The position numbers were made by a program, and so were the translations under genes. This document shows, piece after piece, positions 52,911 through 62,313 of a stretch of 64,000 nucleotides of DNA. Below the pieces are notes generated by a model that was not told the origin of the DNA, searched no databases, and was given only the letters and a program-made list of their open reading frames with translations. Source of the DNA: Bacteroidota bacterium (GTDB lineage Bacteria > Bacteroidota > Bacteroidia > 2-12-FULL-35-15); NCBI GenBank assembly GCA_947504725.1, contig CANNHN010000013.1:1-64000 (forward strand), given 5' to 3'. Each line of letters starts with the position of its first letter. The first letter of the stretch is position 1.

Positions 52911-54323
52911 ATGAGTATGAAATACAATAAAATAACACCTTCAATTCTAAAAAAACTTCAAGATATACTTGGAGAGCAATATGTCTTGTTCGACACTGAA
53001 AATTTAAAAAACTACGGTCACGATGAAACGGAGGATTTGTTGTTTCTGCCTGAAGTAGTAGTCAAACCAAGAATAGCAAAAGAGATTTCCGAAATATTAA
53101 AACTTGCTAATACAGAATTGATTCCTGTTACTCCTCGTGGCGCTGGAACCGGATTGAGTGGTGGAGCATTGCCAATTCATTCTGGAATCATTTTATCGAT
53201 GGAACGTTTCAATCAGATTTTACAGATTGATGAACGTAATTTACAAGCAACTGTTGAGCCTGGAGTCATCAATGAAGTATTTCAAAATGCAGTAAAAGAA
53301 TTAGGTTTGTTTTATCCACCCGATCCTGCTAGCAAAGGAAGTTGTTTCTTGGGCGGTAATGTAGCCGAAAGCAGTGGCGGACCTAAATGTGTGAAATATG
53401 GAACTACAAAAGATTATATTTTAAATTTAGAAGTGGTATTGCCTACAGGAGAAATAATAGAAACTGGAGCTAATACATTGAAAAATTCTACAGGATATAA
53501 TTTAACACAGTTGATGGTTGGTAGTGAAGGAACTTTAGGAATTGCTACAAAAATAATTGTAAAATTATTACCCCTCCCAAAATTCGATTTATTAATGTTG
53601 GTTCCTTTCAAAAGCCTAGATGAAGCTTGTGCTGCCGTTAGTGAAGTGTTTCGAGCTGGATTTACACCTAGCGCAATGGAACTAATGGAAAGGGATGCAT
53701 TGGATTGGGTGAGTAAATATGTTCAGAGCAATGTTGTTAAATTGGAAGATGACATCCAAGCTCATTTACTGATAGAAGTGGATGGCAACGATTTAGATGT
53801 GTTAATGAAAGATATGGAAGCGATTTCTGAGTTGATGTCGAACTATAATATTAGGGATATTTTATTTGCTGAATCCGCTTCACAAAAAAATGAATTGTGG
53901 AGACTAAGAAGGGGAATTAATGAAGCTGTGAAGAACAATGCTATCAGTAAAGAACAAGACACGGTAGTCCCAAGAGCTGAGCTTCCTAAATTGGTAAAAG
54001 GAGTGAAAGGAGTGGGAGAGAAGTATAATTTTAAAACAGTTTGTTATGGACATTCAGGTGATGGAAATTTACACATTCGTTTAATTAAAGGTGATTTAAC
54101 AGATGAACAGTGGAATGGTGAGTATATCAAAAAAGCAATAGCTGAAATATTTACGATTTGCAAACAATTGGGTGGAACGATAAGCGGAGAACATGGAATT
54201 GGACTTGTTCAGCAAGAATATATGCATCTTGTGTTTTCAGAAAAAGCGTTGGAAATACAACGAAATATTAAAAAGGTATTTGATCCAAATGAAATTTTAA
54301 ATCCAGGAAAAATGTTTGGATAA
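52911..54323 (+). CDS. FAD-linked oxidase, GlcD-like
   Basis: 470 aa, no signal peptide. FAD-binding type 4 domain with PRGAGTGLSGGALP, FYPPDPASKGSCFLGGNVAESSGG and YGTTKDYILNLEVVLPTG; C-terminal FAD-oxidase domain with CYGHSGDGNLHIRL and the GTISGEHGIGLVQQEYM motif. It oxidises a 2-hydroxy acid such as glycolate or D-lactate. No GlcE or GlcF partner is encoded nearby, so it probably works as a single-subunit D-2-hydroxyacid dehydrogenase. A palindromic repeat follows the stop. Confidence 0.93.
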   Translation: MSMKYNKITPSILKKLQDILGEQYVLFDTENLKNYGHDETEDLLFLPEVVVKPRIAKEISEILKLANTELIPVTPRGAGTGLSGGALPIHSGIILSMERFNQILQIDERNLQATVEPGVINEVFQNAVKELGLFYPPDPASKGSCFLGGNVAESSGGPKCVKYGTTKDYILNLEVVLPTGEIIETGANTLKNSTGYNLTQLMVGSEGTLGIATKIIVKLLPLPKFDLLMLVPFKSLDEACAAVSEVFRAGFTPSAMELMERDALDWVSKYVQSNVVKLEDDIQAHLLIEVDGNDLDVLMKDMEAISELMSNYNIRDILFAESASQKNELWRLRRGINEAVKNNAISKEQDTVVPRAELPKLVKGVKGVGEKYNFKTVCYGHSGDGNLHIRLIKGDLTDEQWNGEYIKKAIAEIFTICKQLGGTISGEHGIGLVQQEYMHLVFSEKALEIQRNIKKVFDPNEILNPGKMFG

Positions 54324-54328
54324 TAAAA

Positions 54329-54374
54329 AACTCCGCTCATTGTGACCAAAAAAGAAGTTACACTGAGCGGAGTT
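54329..54374. repeat. Palindromic repeat or terminator, ctccgctca type
   Basis: Arms AACTCCGCTCATTGTGAC (54329-54346) and GTTACACTGAGCGGAGTT (54357-54374) pair with few mismatches. The sequence shares ctccgctca and gtgac with the element at 11628-11680. It lies 6 bases after the GlcD stop and 29 bases before the stop of the convergent gene, so it can serve as a two-way transcript end. Confidence 0.7.
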
Positions 54375-54402
54375 AAAATATAAGAGAAATATAGCGTAAG
54401 AA

Positions 54403-54834
54403 CTATTTCTTAATCACCACTGAATCTTTCTTCACCATTTTATCCTTACAGCAATCTTTTTTAGCTCCCATTTCACATTCTTCACCATTAATTACAATTC
54501 TTTTTCCAATACACATTTCAGCTCCGCCTTCTTTACACATTTCTTCTCCTTCTTCACACGCTTCCATTCTGCTACAAGATTTTTTGCTTTTTTTCTTCTT
54601 GCAACAATCATCTTTTTTACCACAATGTCCCTGACTTTGGTTCATGCAATGGTTCATGCATTTTTTTGCCAAAAAAATGGTTCCTCCACCGAATAAACTT
54701 AGGAAGCCTGCGAGGATAACAAAATACGAAACGTATTTAAATAAATTTGAAAGGTTTTCTTTCTGAGTTTTTGCTAACAAAAACATACCCGCAATAATTA
54801 CGAGTAAAGACATGGAGGATGCAATTAGTATCAT
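54403..54834 (-). CDS. Cys/Lys-rich membrane protein, 143 aa
   Basis: Two N-terminal membrane helices (about 1-21 and 32-53) are followed by a tail of 90 residues with 12 cysteines in clusters (KKCMNHC, DDCCKKKK, KKSC, KKDCC) and very many lysines and glutamates. The clustered Cys and His suggest metal binding. No family is recognised. It is 53 bases from the DUF2235 gene on the same strand. Confidence 0.65.
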   Translation of the reverse strand: MILIASSMSLLVIIAGMFLLAKTQKENLSNLFKYVSYFVILAGFLSLFGGGTIFLAKKCMNHCMNQSQGHCGKKDDCCKKKKSKKSCSRMEACEEGEEMCKEGGAEMCIGKRIVINGEECEMGAKKDCCKDKMVKKDSVVIKK

Positions 54835-54887
54835 TTTTTTTAAATTAAGTGGATATTTACTTTGCTTATACTACTAATGTACGATAA

Positions 54888-55931
54888 TTATTTATCAACT
54901 TCAATTTCTCTCTTTTCATAACTTAAAATCCAAGAAGAATAAGCTGGCGAATCTGCGTTTGATTGATTTTTAGTTCTCTTTAAAACAGATTCATGAATAA
55001 ACAGAGTTCCATTTGTATTTTCATTCCACGTTCGTGATTTGCTTTTATATAGTTTACCCACAAACCCTATTTGTTCGTTATGCATATGCCCGTCTGCATT
55101 TTTCTTTGTCTTTAACAATTGTTGATATGATGGTGCTCTTTCATAGATTATTAATCCTTTGGCTGTCGCTTCATTGATCATCCACGTTAAAGAAATGTTT
55201 GATAAATCATCTTCTTTATATCCACCACCTAAATCTGTATGTACACCACAAAACCAAACTTGTTTTAAGCGATCTTTCGGTTGGTTTTCAGGCAATCGAT
55301 TCCACAATGTGGGGTGAAATGTTTTTCTTTGGTCATCAATAGAAAGCGCATGCCGTGCGAATTGTACACTATCACTTAATTCAAACGAATGAAATTTATG
55401 AGGAAATATTTTATCTAAAAGTGTGCTAAGTGATTTGTTTGGTAATCCGAGTGCTGCAACCGTATCAAATACACCAACAAATTTTATTTTACACCACATC
55501 GTGTGATGTTTGTCAATAAATTCTGTTGCTTTTTTTTCTCTTTTTTCTTTATCCTTTATTGTATAAATCTTAAAAGCTTCATCTATAATATCGGCTCTAG
55601 AAATAGGCAAAATTCCAAATAAATGAATGAAGCCAGATAAACTTCTAACTGTAGCTGCTCCTCTGCTAAATCCAAATAAGTAAATAGAGTCATCTGCTTG
55701 AAAATTTTCAAAAATAAAACGATAACAATCTAACATGTTTCTAGAAAACCCTCTGCCACCTATTAACCCGGAGATTCCTTCTATTCCTGTTCCAAGACCA
55801 GCATCATAATATGCGATTTGGTTATTAGTTCGATCTTCAATCATGTTGAATAGCTTGTACACATTTGTATTATTATCTATTCCGCCTTTTTGACCTGTGC
55901 CATCTGAAAACACAACAATGTTTTTTCCCAT
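54888..55931 (-). CDS. DUF2235 alpha/beta-hydrolase (Tle1-like)
   Basis: 347 aa. The N-terminal NIVVFSDGTGQKGG, the nucleophile elbow FGFSRGAATVRSL (Ser in G-x-S-x-G), the Asp in GVFDTVAALG and the His in FCGVHTDLGGGY form the expected catalytic triad of DUF2235, a family that includes type VI phospholipase effectors. No signal peptide and no T6SS gene nearby. It could be an intracellular lipase-like enzyme. The upstream gene is 32 bases away. Confidence 0.85.
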   Translation of the reverse strand: MGKNIVVFSDGTGQKGGIDNNTNVYKLFNMIEDRTNNQIAYYDAGLGTGIEGISGLIGGRGFSRNMLDCYRFIFENFQADDSIYLFGFSRGAATVRSLSGFIHLFGILPISRADIIDEAFKIYTIKDKEKREKKATEFIDKHHTMWCKIKFVGVFDTVAALGLPNKSLSTLLDKIFPHKFHSFELSDSVQFARHALSIDDQRKTFHPTLWNRLPENQPKDRLKQVWFCGVHTDLGGGYKEDDLSNISLTWMINEATAKGLIIYERAPSYQQLLKTKKNADGHMHNEQIGFVGKLYKSKSRTWNENTNGTLFIHESVLKRTKNQSNADSPAYSSWILSYEKREIEVDK

Positions 55932-55963
55932 GAAAATGAATTTTAAATACGTAACGATGAAAA

Positions 55964-57124
55964 CTATTCAGCTTCTCTGTTTAATCCTTCCGATAAATTA
56001 CTCAGCTTTAATTTAGGAGTAAACATAAAATATATTTCGGATGAATCTGTGGCATATTTATAAAAAGTTTTTGTAACGGCAGCGAAATTTCTCTTTTCGG
56101 GATACGCTGGAACACCTAATTCCATCATACACCAATACTTAATTGTAATTTGATTTAAATTCATTTCACCTTTTGAATAAGTCTTTATTTCACTTGGAAG
56201 TTTTGATTCTATTGCATCAGAAATGTAAATCACTCCATTGCTAGTGTTGCCCGAGTATAGGTTGTGGGATAAATAGGAGTCCCAAACATTAAAAAAGTTC
56301 AGCAGGGGCATTAAAATAAATAGAGCTGTTACAATCTTTATAGAATTATATTGAAGCATTGTTTTGATCTGTAAAACATCAAATGAATTGTTGTTAAAAA
56401 ACAATATAAATGAAAAACCCATCATTGCAATGTTCCAAGGCCAAACAACTGGGTTGTAATTATGTCCAAATGGACCTAAGACAAATAATATAAAAAGATG
56501 CATGATAAAAAGTAAAACTACTGCAGCTTTTTTCGTAGGTGAAAGAAATAAAGCAATTCCTGTCAACATTTCAATAATAGGAAATGCCTTTCCGAGCCAA
56601 TCAATGCTTCTTATTCCGTCTTGGCTCATGTGGTTTGTAATTGGCTCCATCAACCAAGGATATGTGTCGGAAATAAAATGAGGATTTAGTTTTTGTAAGC
56701 CACTCCAAAAGTATACAGAAGCAATCATTAATTTGAAAATTGTAACGATTGCTAATTGCTGTTTTGTGTCGTCACATCGAAAATTAAAAAATGCTACAAT
56801 GAATAGCATTAGTATATACTGATAAAACCATGGTTGCCATCGATTTTGGTCGAGTATTGCTAAAAGCAATGCACAAATGATAAATGCTATTATAAATTTT
56901 TGTGGATTTCTTAAAAGTGCAATACATACAAGTAGAAGTAAGGTAATACAGAATAAAATAATATCGAATGGGTGATTAACGGAAGGTAAAAAATCTATGA
57001 TTGGTGTTAATGGAAATATTCTTTCGCCCAGCCAAAGCTTATAAGATAGCAGCATGCTAAGTATGCATGCGATTGAAGTAATTCTTGTGATAATTCTTAT
57101 TTGTGAGCAGGAGTTGTCTTTCAT
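55964..57124 (-). CDS. Polytopic membrane protein, DoxX/HTTM-like
   Basis: 386 aa with about ten predicted membrane helices. The central SVYFWSGLQKLNPHFISDTYPWLMEPI and WLGKAFPIIEMLTGIALFLSPTKKAA segments resemble DoxX/MauE and HTTM-type membrane domains, and the C-terminal 90 residues are soluble. Catalytic residues cannot be assigned. Start overlaps the NlpC gene stop by 4 bases (ATGA). Confidence 0.65.
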   Translation of the reverse strand: MKDNSCSQIRIITRITSIACILSMLLSYKLWLGERIFPLTPIIDFLPSVNHPFDIILFCITLLLLVCIALLRNPQKFIIAFIICALLLAILDQNRWQPWFYQYILMLFIVAFFNFRCDDTKQQLAIVTIFKLMIASVYFWSGLQKLNPHFISDTYPWLMEPITNHMSQDGIRSIDWLGKAFPIIEMLTGIALFLSPTKKAAVVLLFIMHLFILFVLGPFGHNYNPVVWPWNIAMMGFSFILFFNNNSFDVLQIKTMLQYNSIKIVTALFILMPLLNFFNVWDSYLSHNLYSGNTSNGVIYISDAIESKLPSEIKTYSKGEMNLNQITIKYWCMMELGVPAYPEKRNFAAVTKTFYKYATDSSEIYFMFTPKLKLSNLSEGLNREAE

Positions 57125-57666
57125 TGCTTTAATCTCCCCGCTTTGTAATAATATTTTTTGTAATAGGCTTCATCCAAATCATCAATCATGACTCCTTTTT
57201 TTGTAGTAGCATGAACAAATTTGTTGTTTTGTAAATAAACTCCAATATGAGAAATCTTATCTCCATCAATTTTAAAAAAAAGCAAATCACCTTCTTCTAG
57301 ATTGCTTTTTGAAACTGTTTTACATTGCTCAAAAATAGAAGAGGAGGAGCCTGATATAGATTTCTTGTAAATGCTGGAATATAGAGTAGCTGTAAAATTT
57401 GAGCAATCAATTCCGCTTTTGTTTTTTCCTCCATATTTATATGGAACGCCATACCACTCGTCAATAAATGAATACAGTTTTATATTTTCGATTTTGCTTT
57501 TGTCAACATTTAAAAGTGTAGCATATTTTCCTATTACTTTTTCCGACTTAGAAACGCTTGTATTTGTAGTAGTTTCTTTACTTGTACGACAAGAAGATGT
57601 GGAGACAGCTGTTGATAGCAGAATACTTACGCAGATGAATTGGAAAGTTCTTTTTAGTGTACACAT
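57121..57666 (-). CDS. NlpC/P60 family cysteine peptidase lipoprotein
   Basis: 181 aa from ATG 57666 (another ATG at 57684). A signal with lipobox STSSC is followed by an NlpC/P60 domain: catalytic Cys in GIDCSNFTATLY, His in SHIGVYLQNNKFVHA. Such enzymes cut gamma-D-Glu-diaminopimelate bonds in peptidoglycan. It overlaps the following membrane-protein gene by 4 bases and lies 77-95 bases after the TonB-hybrid gene, so it may belong to the same transcript. Confidence 0.88.
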   Translation of the reverse strand: MCTLKRTFQFICVSILLSTAVSTSSCRTSKETTTNTSVSKSEKVIGKYATLLNVDKSKIENIKLYSFIDEWYGVPYKYGGKNKSGIDCSNFTATLYSSIYKKSISGSSSSIFEQCKTVSKSNLEEGDLLFFKIDGDKISHIGVYLQNNKFVHATTKKGVMIDDLDEAYYKKYYYKAGRLKQ

Positions 57667-57760
57667 CAAAATAGCTTTTCTCAAAATTACTTTGGAAAAA
57701 GGCTGTTGTGATGCTTTTTAGAAAAGGTTATTAAAGGTGGAATGTTGATAAGGGCAGTTT

Positions 57761-59176
57761 TTATTTTACCTCCAATTGAATGGGTAAATTATAAGAAACA
57801 TTTACTGGAACTCCATATTGCTTCCCTGGTTTCCACTTAGGCATCATTTTAACAACTCGAATGGCTTCTTTATCTAATTCTGGACTTATTCCTTTTACTA
57901 TTTTTGGGTTGATAATATTGCCGTCTTTTCCAACAATAAATTGCACATATATTTTTGTTGCTGTCTGTCCCAATTTTGGGTCAACTTTTTCTGAATAGTT
58001 GAAATTTTTAACAATAAATTTCAACAAGGAGTCTTTTCCACCAGGAAATTCTGGCATTTGTTCTACAAGAGATAAAACTTGAGAAATTGAATCAGTCGTT
58101 ATTGTTGAACTTGTATTTGCAAATACTTCAGCGTTTAACTCATCAGCATCTTGTGACGCACTTTGAGGAGTAGAAATAACTCCAAAAACATTTTTGTCTT
58201 CACTTTTGCTAGATTCTTTCGTTACAACTTGAGCTTTTTTTGCTTTATCTTTTTGTTCAAAAAGTTTTCCATCGGTTCTATATTTTCCTCCTTGGTTGCT
58301 CTCTGATTTTTTTGCCAAGCTGATGTTTTCGCCTGTCGAAACATTATTCGAAGTGTTTTTTTGTTTTTCATCTGGAGCTGTTGTTCCACCATAGGTTCCA
58401 CCGCTTGCTCCTTCAACAGATTTTTCTTCAGCTCTTTTAGAATCATCCAGTTTCTCATTTTTTTCTCTTTCTGGAGCACTTGTTTTGGGAATGGATACGG
58501 TTTCTAATTGATTATTCTTTCTGTCATCTCGAGGTGTAATTGTTGCATCGTATGCGTTATTGTTTCCTGCAATTTCTACTGGAGCTTCCTGATTGCTATT
58601 GTCTCCAGTACCTTTTGAGTTTTTATAATAGCCGGGTTGTTGTACTTCTTCTAAAGTTGTTTCTTGGTCATCAATTTTAGCGGGTTCAGATTCTGAAACA
58701 GTTGAAATAGCTCCACTTTCATCTGTTGATTCAGTAATAGCAGTTCTTGATTCTGCTTCTGAAGAAGGAGGTGGAGGAGGAGAACTTTCGTTTTCTTTTA
58801 ATTGAGCGAGGTCACCGCTCATGCTCGCCTCTTTTAAATTAATTTTATTGAAAAAGAAAACGCCTACAATTAACAATGCAATTGTTGCTGCAACTGAAAA
58901 TGCTATTTTATAATTAAATGAAATAACAACAGCTTCCTTTTTTGCAGATTCTGATATTCTTTTGTTTATAGCTTCTTTAATCAAAGTGATACGATTTCTA
59001 TCTTTAACCAATTCCAACCCTTCTAATGCATCTGAACACATCTCACAATCTAGTAAGTGTTTTTCTACAATATGTCTTTCTTTCTGATTTAACTTATTGT
59101 CGATATAATCGAACAATATCTTTTCAGAAAGACAATCGGTTGGGTTGTAAATAGTATGTTTTAAATCGCTGCTCAT
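57761..59176 (-). CDS. Anti-sigma factor/TonB hybrid protein
   Basis: 471 aa. An N-terminal zinc-finger anti-sigma domain (HIVEKHLLDCEMC, H-x3-C-x2-C, about residues 32-48), one membrane helix (about 92-112), a long Ser/Asn/Lys-rich disordered region (about 120-360), and a C-terminal TonB domain (about 375-471: MPEFPGGKDSLLKFI, TKIYVQFIVGKDGNI, MPKWKPGKQ). It starts one base inside the stop of the ECF sigma gene (TAATG). The cytoplasmic end would hold the sigma factor and the periplasmic end would contact outer-membrane partners. This is an unusual single-chain fusion of two usually separate functions. Confidence 0.85.
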   Translation of the reverse strand: MSSDLKHTIYNPTDCLSEKILFDYIDNKLNQKERHIVEKHLLDCEMCSDALEGLELVKDRNRITLIKEAINKRISESAKKEAVVISFNYKIAFSVAATIALLIVGVFFFNKINLKEASMSGDLAQLKENESSPPPPPSSEAESRTAITESTDESGAISTVSESEPAKIDDQETTLEEVQQPGYYKNSKGTGDNSNQEAPVEIAGNNNAYDATITPRDDRKNNQLETVSIPKTSAPEREKNEKLDDSKRAEEKSVEGASGGTYGGTTAPDEKQKNTSNNVSTGENISLAKKSESNQGGKYRTDGKLFEQKDKAKKAQVVTKESSKSEDKNVFGVISTPQSASQDADELNAEVFANTSSTITTDSISQVLSLVEQMPEFPGGKDSLLKFIVKNFNYSEKVDPKLGQTATKIYVQFIVGKDGNIINPKIVKGISPELDKEAIRVVKMMPKWKPGKQYGVPVNVSYNLPIQLEVK

Positions 59177-59760
59177 TATTTTTTTGCACTTTTATTTTCA
59201 ATGCAAATTTTTAAATTTCGTTTTCCATTTTGAATATAGCTTTTTACATTATTCATGTTATAGCTTGTTAATTCAGTTACTTCTTGATAACTCTTTTCTT
59301 GTAAAAAAAATAGTTCAACACATAATTTTTGCTCCTCGTTCAATCCTTTAATGCATTCTTCCATAAAGGTTAACTGCATTTCTTTTGTGTTCTCGACAGT
59401 AAGATGCACTTCGGGATCTGATTCCATAAACGATGCCAAATCTTTTTGCATTTCTTTTGTTCTCTTTAGTTTAGAAGCGCCAGAGCGCAATTGCATTAAA
59501 CAGAAGTTCTTGCAAACCATATGAAGCCAAGCCTTAAATTGCTGTACTTCATGCTTTTTTAAGTCCACTAAAAGTTTTTCGAAAATTTGCATACTTGCAT
59601 CTTGCGCTTCGTCCTCATCTTTTAAATACTTCATACATACACCAAATATTAAGTGTGTATGCCTTGTATGTAGCTCGCCCACAAACATGCTGTTGCCAGT
59701 TTGCTTGTATTCAGCAACTAGTTGTAAGTCATCAAGTTTTTTTATTTGGGAAGCTTGCAT
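59176..59760 (-). CDS. ECF-type RNA polymerase sigma factor (with anti-sigma partner)
   Basis: 194 aa from ATG 59760 (another ATG at 59775). Region 2 around residues 20-90 (HLIFGVCMKYLKDEDEAQDASMQIFEKL) and region 4 around 140-190 (LNEEQKLCVELFFLQEKSYQEVTELTSYNMNNVKSYIQNGKRNLKICIE). It overlaps the anti-sigma/TonB gene by one base, giving a sigma/anti-sigma pair. Divergent from the DUF4139 gene. Confidence 0.92.
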   Translation of the reverse strand: MQASQIKKLDDLQLVAEYKQTGNSMFVGELHTRHTHLIFGVCMKYLKDEDEAQDASMQIFEKLLVDLKKHEVQQFKAWLHMVCKNFCLMQLRSGASKLKRTKEMQKDLASFMESDPEVHLTVENTKEMQLTFMEECIKGLNEEQKLCVELFFLQEKSYQEVTELTSYNMNNVKSYIQNGKRNLKICIENKSAKK

Positions 59761-59873
59761 ATATAGTATATACAAAAATAGACATTTTATATTTCGTTAT
59801 GGAATTTTTATTTCATATGCATCTTACACTTGAATTCAAAATAAAATAATTCAAACTTTAAAATATAAAAATC

Positions 59874-61568
59874 ATGAAATCTATGACAACATCAATATTA
59901 TCTAGTGCATTTGTGGTAATGTTAGCTAGTAATGTTTCTTTTGGAGCGATAGCTTCTACAGAAAAAAACATCAAATCTAAAATTGAAAATGTTACAGTCT
60001 TTACGCAAGGTGCTCAAATTTATCGTAGTTCTCTTGTGAATGTAAATTCTGGAATTACAACTTTGATTTTCGAAGGATTAGAAGCTACTATCGATTCAAA
60101 AAGTATTCAAGCAAGTGGGTTTGGAAGCTTTGTTATTATGGATGTTCAGCACAGTATTAAATATCCTGAACCAAAAGAAATTGATTTGTCAAAGAATCCT
60201 AAAAATTTGAAACAAATCAAAATGTTACAAGATTCAATAGTGATGATAGATTTTGATATTATGGAAATTGCGGATAAGCAAGCTTCTTTGAATATCGAAA
60301 AAAATACATTGCTTAATAATAGAATTATTAAAGGTGAGACTAAAAAAGACACATTGAATTTAGTAAAAGAAGCCTTGACTTATTTAAGAGAAAAATTAAA
60401 TAACATTAATTCAGAATTGTTGAAATTAAAAAAAGAAGAGTATCGCGTGAGTATTAAAAAACAGCGCATGCAAGCTGATTTACTTGCTTTACAGACATAC
60501 AATTCGAATACAGGCGATGTTATTAAAGATGTAACAAATTATAGAGTTGTAATTACAGTTTCTTCAGATGTTGCAACAAATGGAACAATGAATATTAACT
60601 ACATGTTGCAAGATGCAGGTTGGACTCCTTCGTATGACTTACGTGCAAAAGGAACTGGTGGGAACATGCAATTAACGTATAAAGCACAAGTGTATCAAAA
60701 TACAGGTATAGATTGGAACGATGTAAAATTAACCCTTTCAACTGCAAGTCCGAACCAAAGCAATGTAAAACCTGTTTTAAATACATGGTGGTTGAATTAT
60801 TATAATCCGTATTCTAACAATTACAATAAAAAGCGTTCCGAATATGATAAAGATGATGTTTCTAAACTTTCAATGTCAAGAGGCGCTGGTTCTTATGCAC
60901 CAGTTACAATGGAGGTTGAGGCTTTAACAGCGGCTGATTTTACAGTTGCTCAAGAAAACATAACAACTGTTGAATACGATATCAAATTAGCCTATAATAT
61001 ACCTTGTGATGGTAAAACACATTTTGTTGCAGTTCAAACAAAAGATATTCCTGCTAACTATATTCATTTCGCAGCGCCTAAAATGGATAAAGATGCTTTT
61101 TTAGTTGCCAAAATTACAAATTGGGATGAGTTGAATTTAGCTGCCGGAAGTGCTAACATCTATTTCGATGGAACATTTGTTGGTGAATCCTATATTGACC
61201 CAACTAATTTGTCTGATACATTGGATTTAACTTTAGGAAGAGATAAAAATATGGTTGTAACACGTGTAAAGCAAAAAGATAAAACCAAAGAAAAGTTGAT
61301 TGGTGAGGATAAAGTTAAAACGGTAACGTATGAAATCACTATCCGTAATACAAAATCATCAACTTCAATTTTTAATTTGCAAGATCAAATTCCAGTTTCT
61401 CAGTCAAAAGATATAATTGTGACTTTGGCAGAAGTGTCAGGAGGGGAATTGGACGAGGCAAGTGGAATTGTTAATTGGAAGTTCAATTTGAAGCCAAAAG
61501 AAACAAAGAAAATTACAATTTCCTATACGGTTAAGTTTCCGAAAGATAAAGCTCTGGCTGGTTTATAA
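59874..61568 (+). CDS. DUF4139 (MuiA-like) secreted protein
   Basis: 564 aa with a signal peptide (1-24). The N-terminal DUF4140-like segment (IENVTVFTQGAQIYRSSLVNVNSG, residues about 36-140), a coiled coil (about 130-210), and the C-terminal DUF4139 domain (VVITVSSDVATNGTMNINYMLQDAGWTPSYDLRA onward) match the mucoidy-inhibitor MuiA family. Function unknown; probably periplasmic or outer-membrane. A terminator follows the stop. Confidence 0.88.
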   Translation: MKSMTTSILSSAFVVMLASNVSFGAIASTEKNIKSKIENVTVFTQGAQIYRSSLVNVNSGITTLIFEGLEATIDSKSIQASGFGSFVIMDVQHSIKYPEPKEIDLSKNPKNLKQIKMLQDSIVMIDFDIMEIADKQASLNIEKNTLLNNRIIKGETKKDTLNLVKEALTYLREKLNNINSELLKLKKEEYRVSIKKQRMQADLLALQTYNSNTGDVIKDVTNYRVVITVSSDVATNGTMNINYMLQDAGWTPSYDLRAKGTGGNMQLTYKAQVYQNTGIDWNDVKLTLSTASPNQSNVKPVLNTWWLNYYNPYSNNYNKKRSEYDKDDVSKLSMSRGAGSYAPVTMEVEALTAADFTVAQENITTVEYDIKLAYNIPCDGKTHFVAVQTKDIPANYIHFAAPKMDKDAFLVAKITNWDELNLAAGSANIYFDGTFVGESYIDPTNLSDTLDLTLGRDKNMVVTRVKQKDKTKEKLIGEDKVKTVTYEITIRNTKSSTSIFNLQDQIPVSQSKDIIVTLAEVSGGELDEASGIVNWKFNLKPKETKKITISYTVKFPKDKALAGL

Positions 61569-61589
61569 GGAATTAAATGTTTTAAAGAG

Positions 61590-61628
61590 AAGCACCTGAT
61601 TGTGAAAACAATCGGGTGTTTCTATTTA
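61590..61628 (+). terminator. Intrinsic terminator after the DUF4139 gene
   Basis: A 9-bp stem CACCTGATT/AATCGGGTG with one G-T pair, loop GTGAAAAC, then TTTCTATTT. It starts about 25 bases after the stop. Confidence 0.7.
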
Positions 61629-61696
61629 TAATGGATTATAGTGTGTAAAATTTGAATTTATAGACTAAAATGGCATCTTTTTTAATCAAAATTTCT

Positions 61697-61704
61697 TATA
61701 TTTG
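61697..61704 (+). promoter_or_regulatory. -7 box before the YfiR gene
   Basis: TATATTTG matches the Bacteroidota -7 consensus about 53 bases before the YfiR start. No TTTG lies at -33. Confidence 0.4.
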
Positions 61705-61756
61705 TGTTTTAGTCACAAAACGTGGCTTGTAATTTGATTTGTGCTTTGAATAAATA

Positions 61757-62287
61757 ATGAAAAAACTACTCTTTATATTTGTCTCGGTTTTGCTGCTATC
61801 CTCATGGATGTTGGTTCCTGCCGATCAATCTGAAGAGGCGAATGCTAAAATCAAAGCTATTTACATCTACAACTTTACTAAATACATTGAATGGCCTGGA
61901 ACCTACAAGGAAGGTAATTTTGTAGTGGGCGTTTTAGGAACGAGTGTCCCTTTGGTGAATGAACTAAATAAAATGGCAGGTTCTAAAACTGTTGGAACCC
62001 AGAAATTTGAAATAAAAACGGTAGCAACTGCTGCTGAATGTGCGAAATGTCATATAGTTTATATCCTATCAGATAACTCTAAACAACTTCCTGACGTAAT
62101 AGGTAAAGTAAAAGGGAAAAGTCCTTTGATTGTTACTGATAAATCAGGTTTAGCTACGAAAGGATCGGGTATAAATTTCTTTATTGATGGCAATAAACAA
62201 AAAATCGAATTGAATAGAACTAATATAGAGAAATATAAGCTTAAAGTGGCGTCAACACTAGTGGAGATGTCAGTTCAAATTAAATAA
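61757..62287 (+). CDS. YfiR family protein (DUF4154)
   Basis: 176 aa with a signal peptide (1-20). The AIYIYNFTKYIEWPG motif (about 32-46), VVGVLGTSVPLVNELN, and C-terminal INFFIDGNKQKIELNR segments are typical of YfiR, a periplasmic regulator that in Pseudomonas holds a diguanylate cyclase in check. Here it precedes a TPR protein gene and a HAMP sensor gene, so it probably forms the periplasmic part of that sensor system. The start is 53 bases after the -7 box. Confidence 0.9.
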   Translation: MKKLLFIFVSVLLLSSWMLVPADQSEEANAKIKAIYIYNFTKYIEWPGTYKEGNFVVGVLGTSVPLVNELNKMAGSKTVGTQKFEIKTVATAAECAKCHIVYILSDNSKQLPDVIGKVKGKSPLIVTDKSGLATKGSGINFFIDGNKQKIELNRTNIEKYKLKVASTLVEMSVQIK

Positions 62288-62313
62288 TTTTTTTATTTTA
62301 TATTTAAAAATTA

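Noticed and set aside
54888-55931. DUF2235 gene as evidence of a type VI secretion system
   Set aside because: No Tss, Hcp or VgrG gene is in the window, and DUF2235 occurs outside T6SS.
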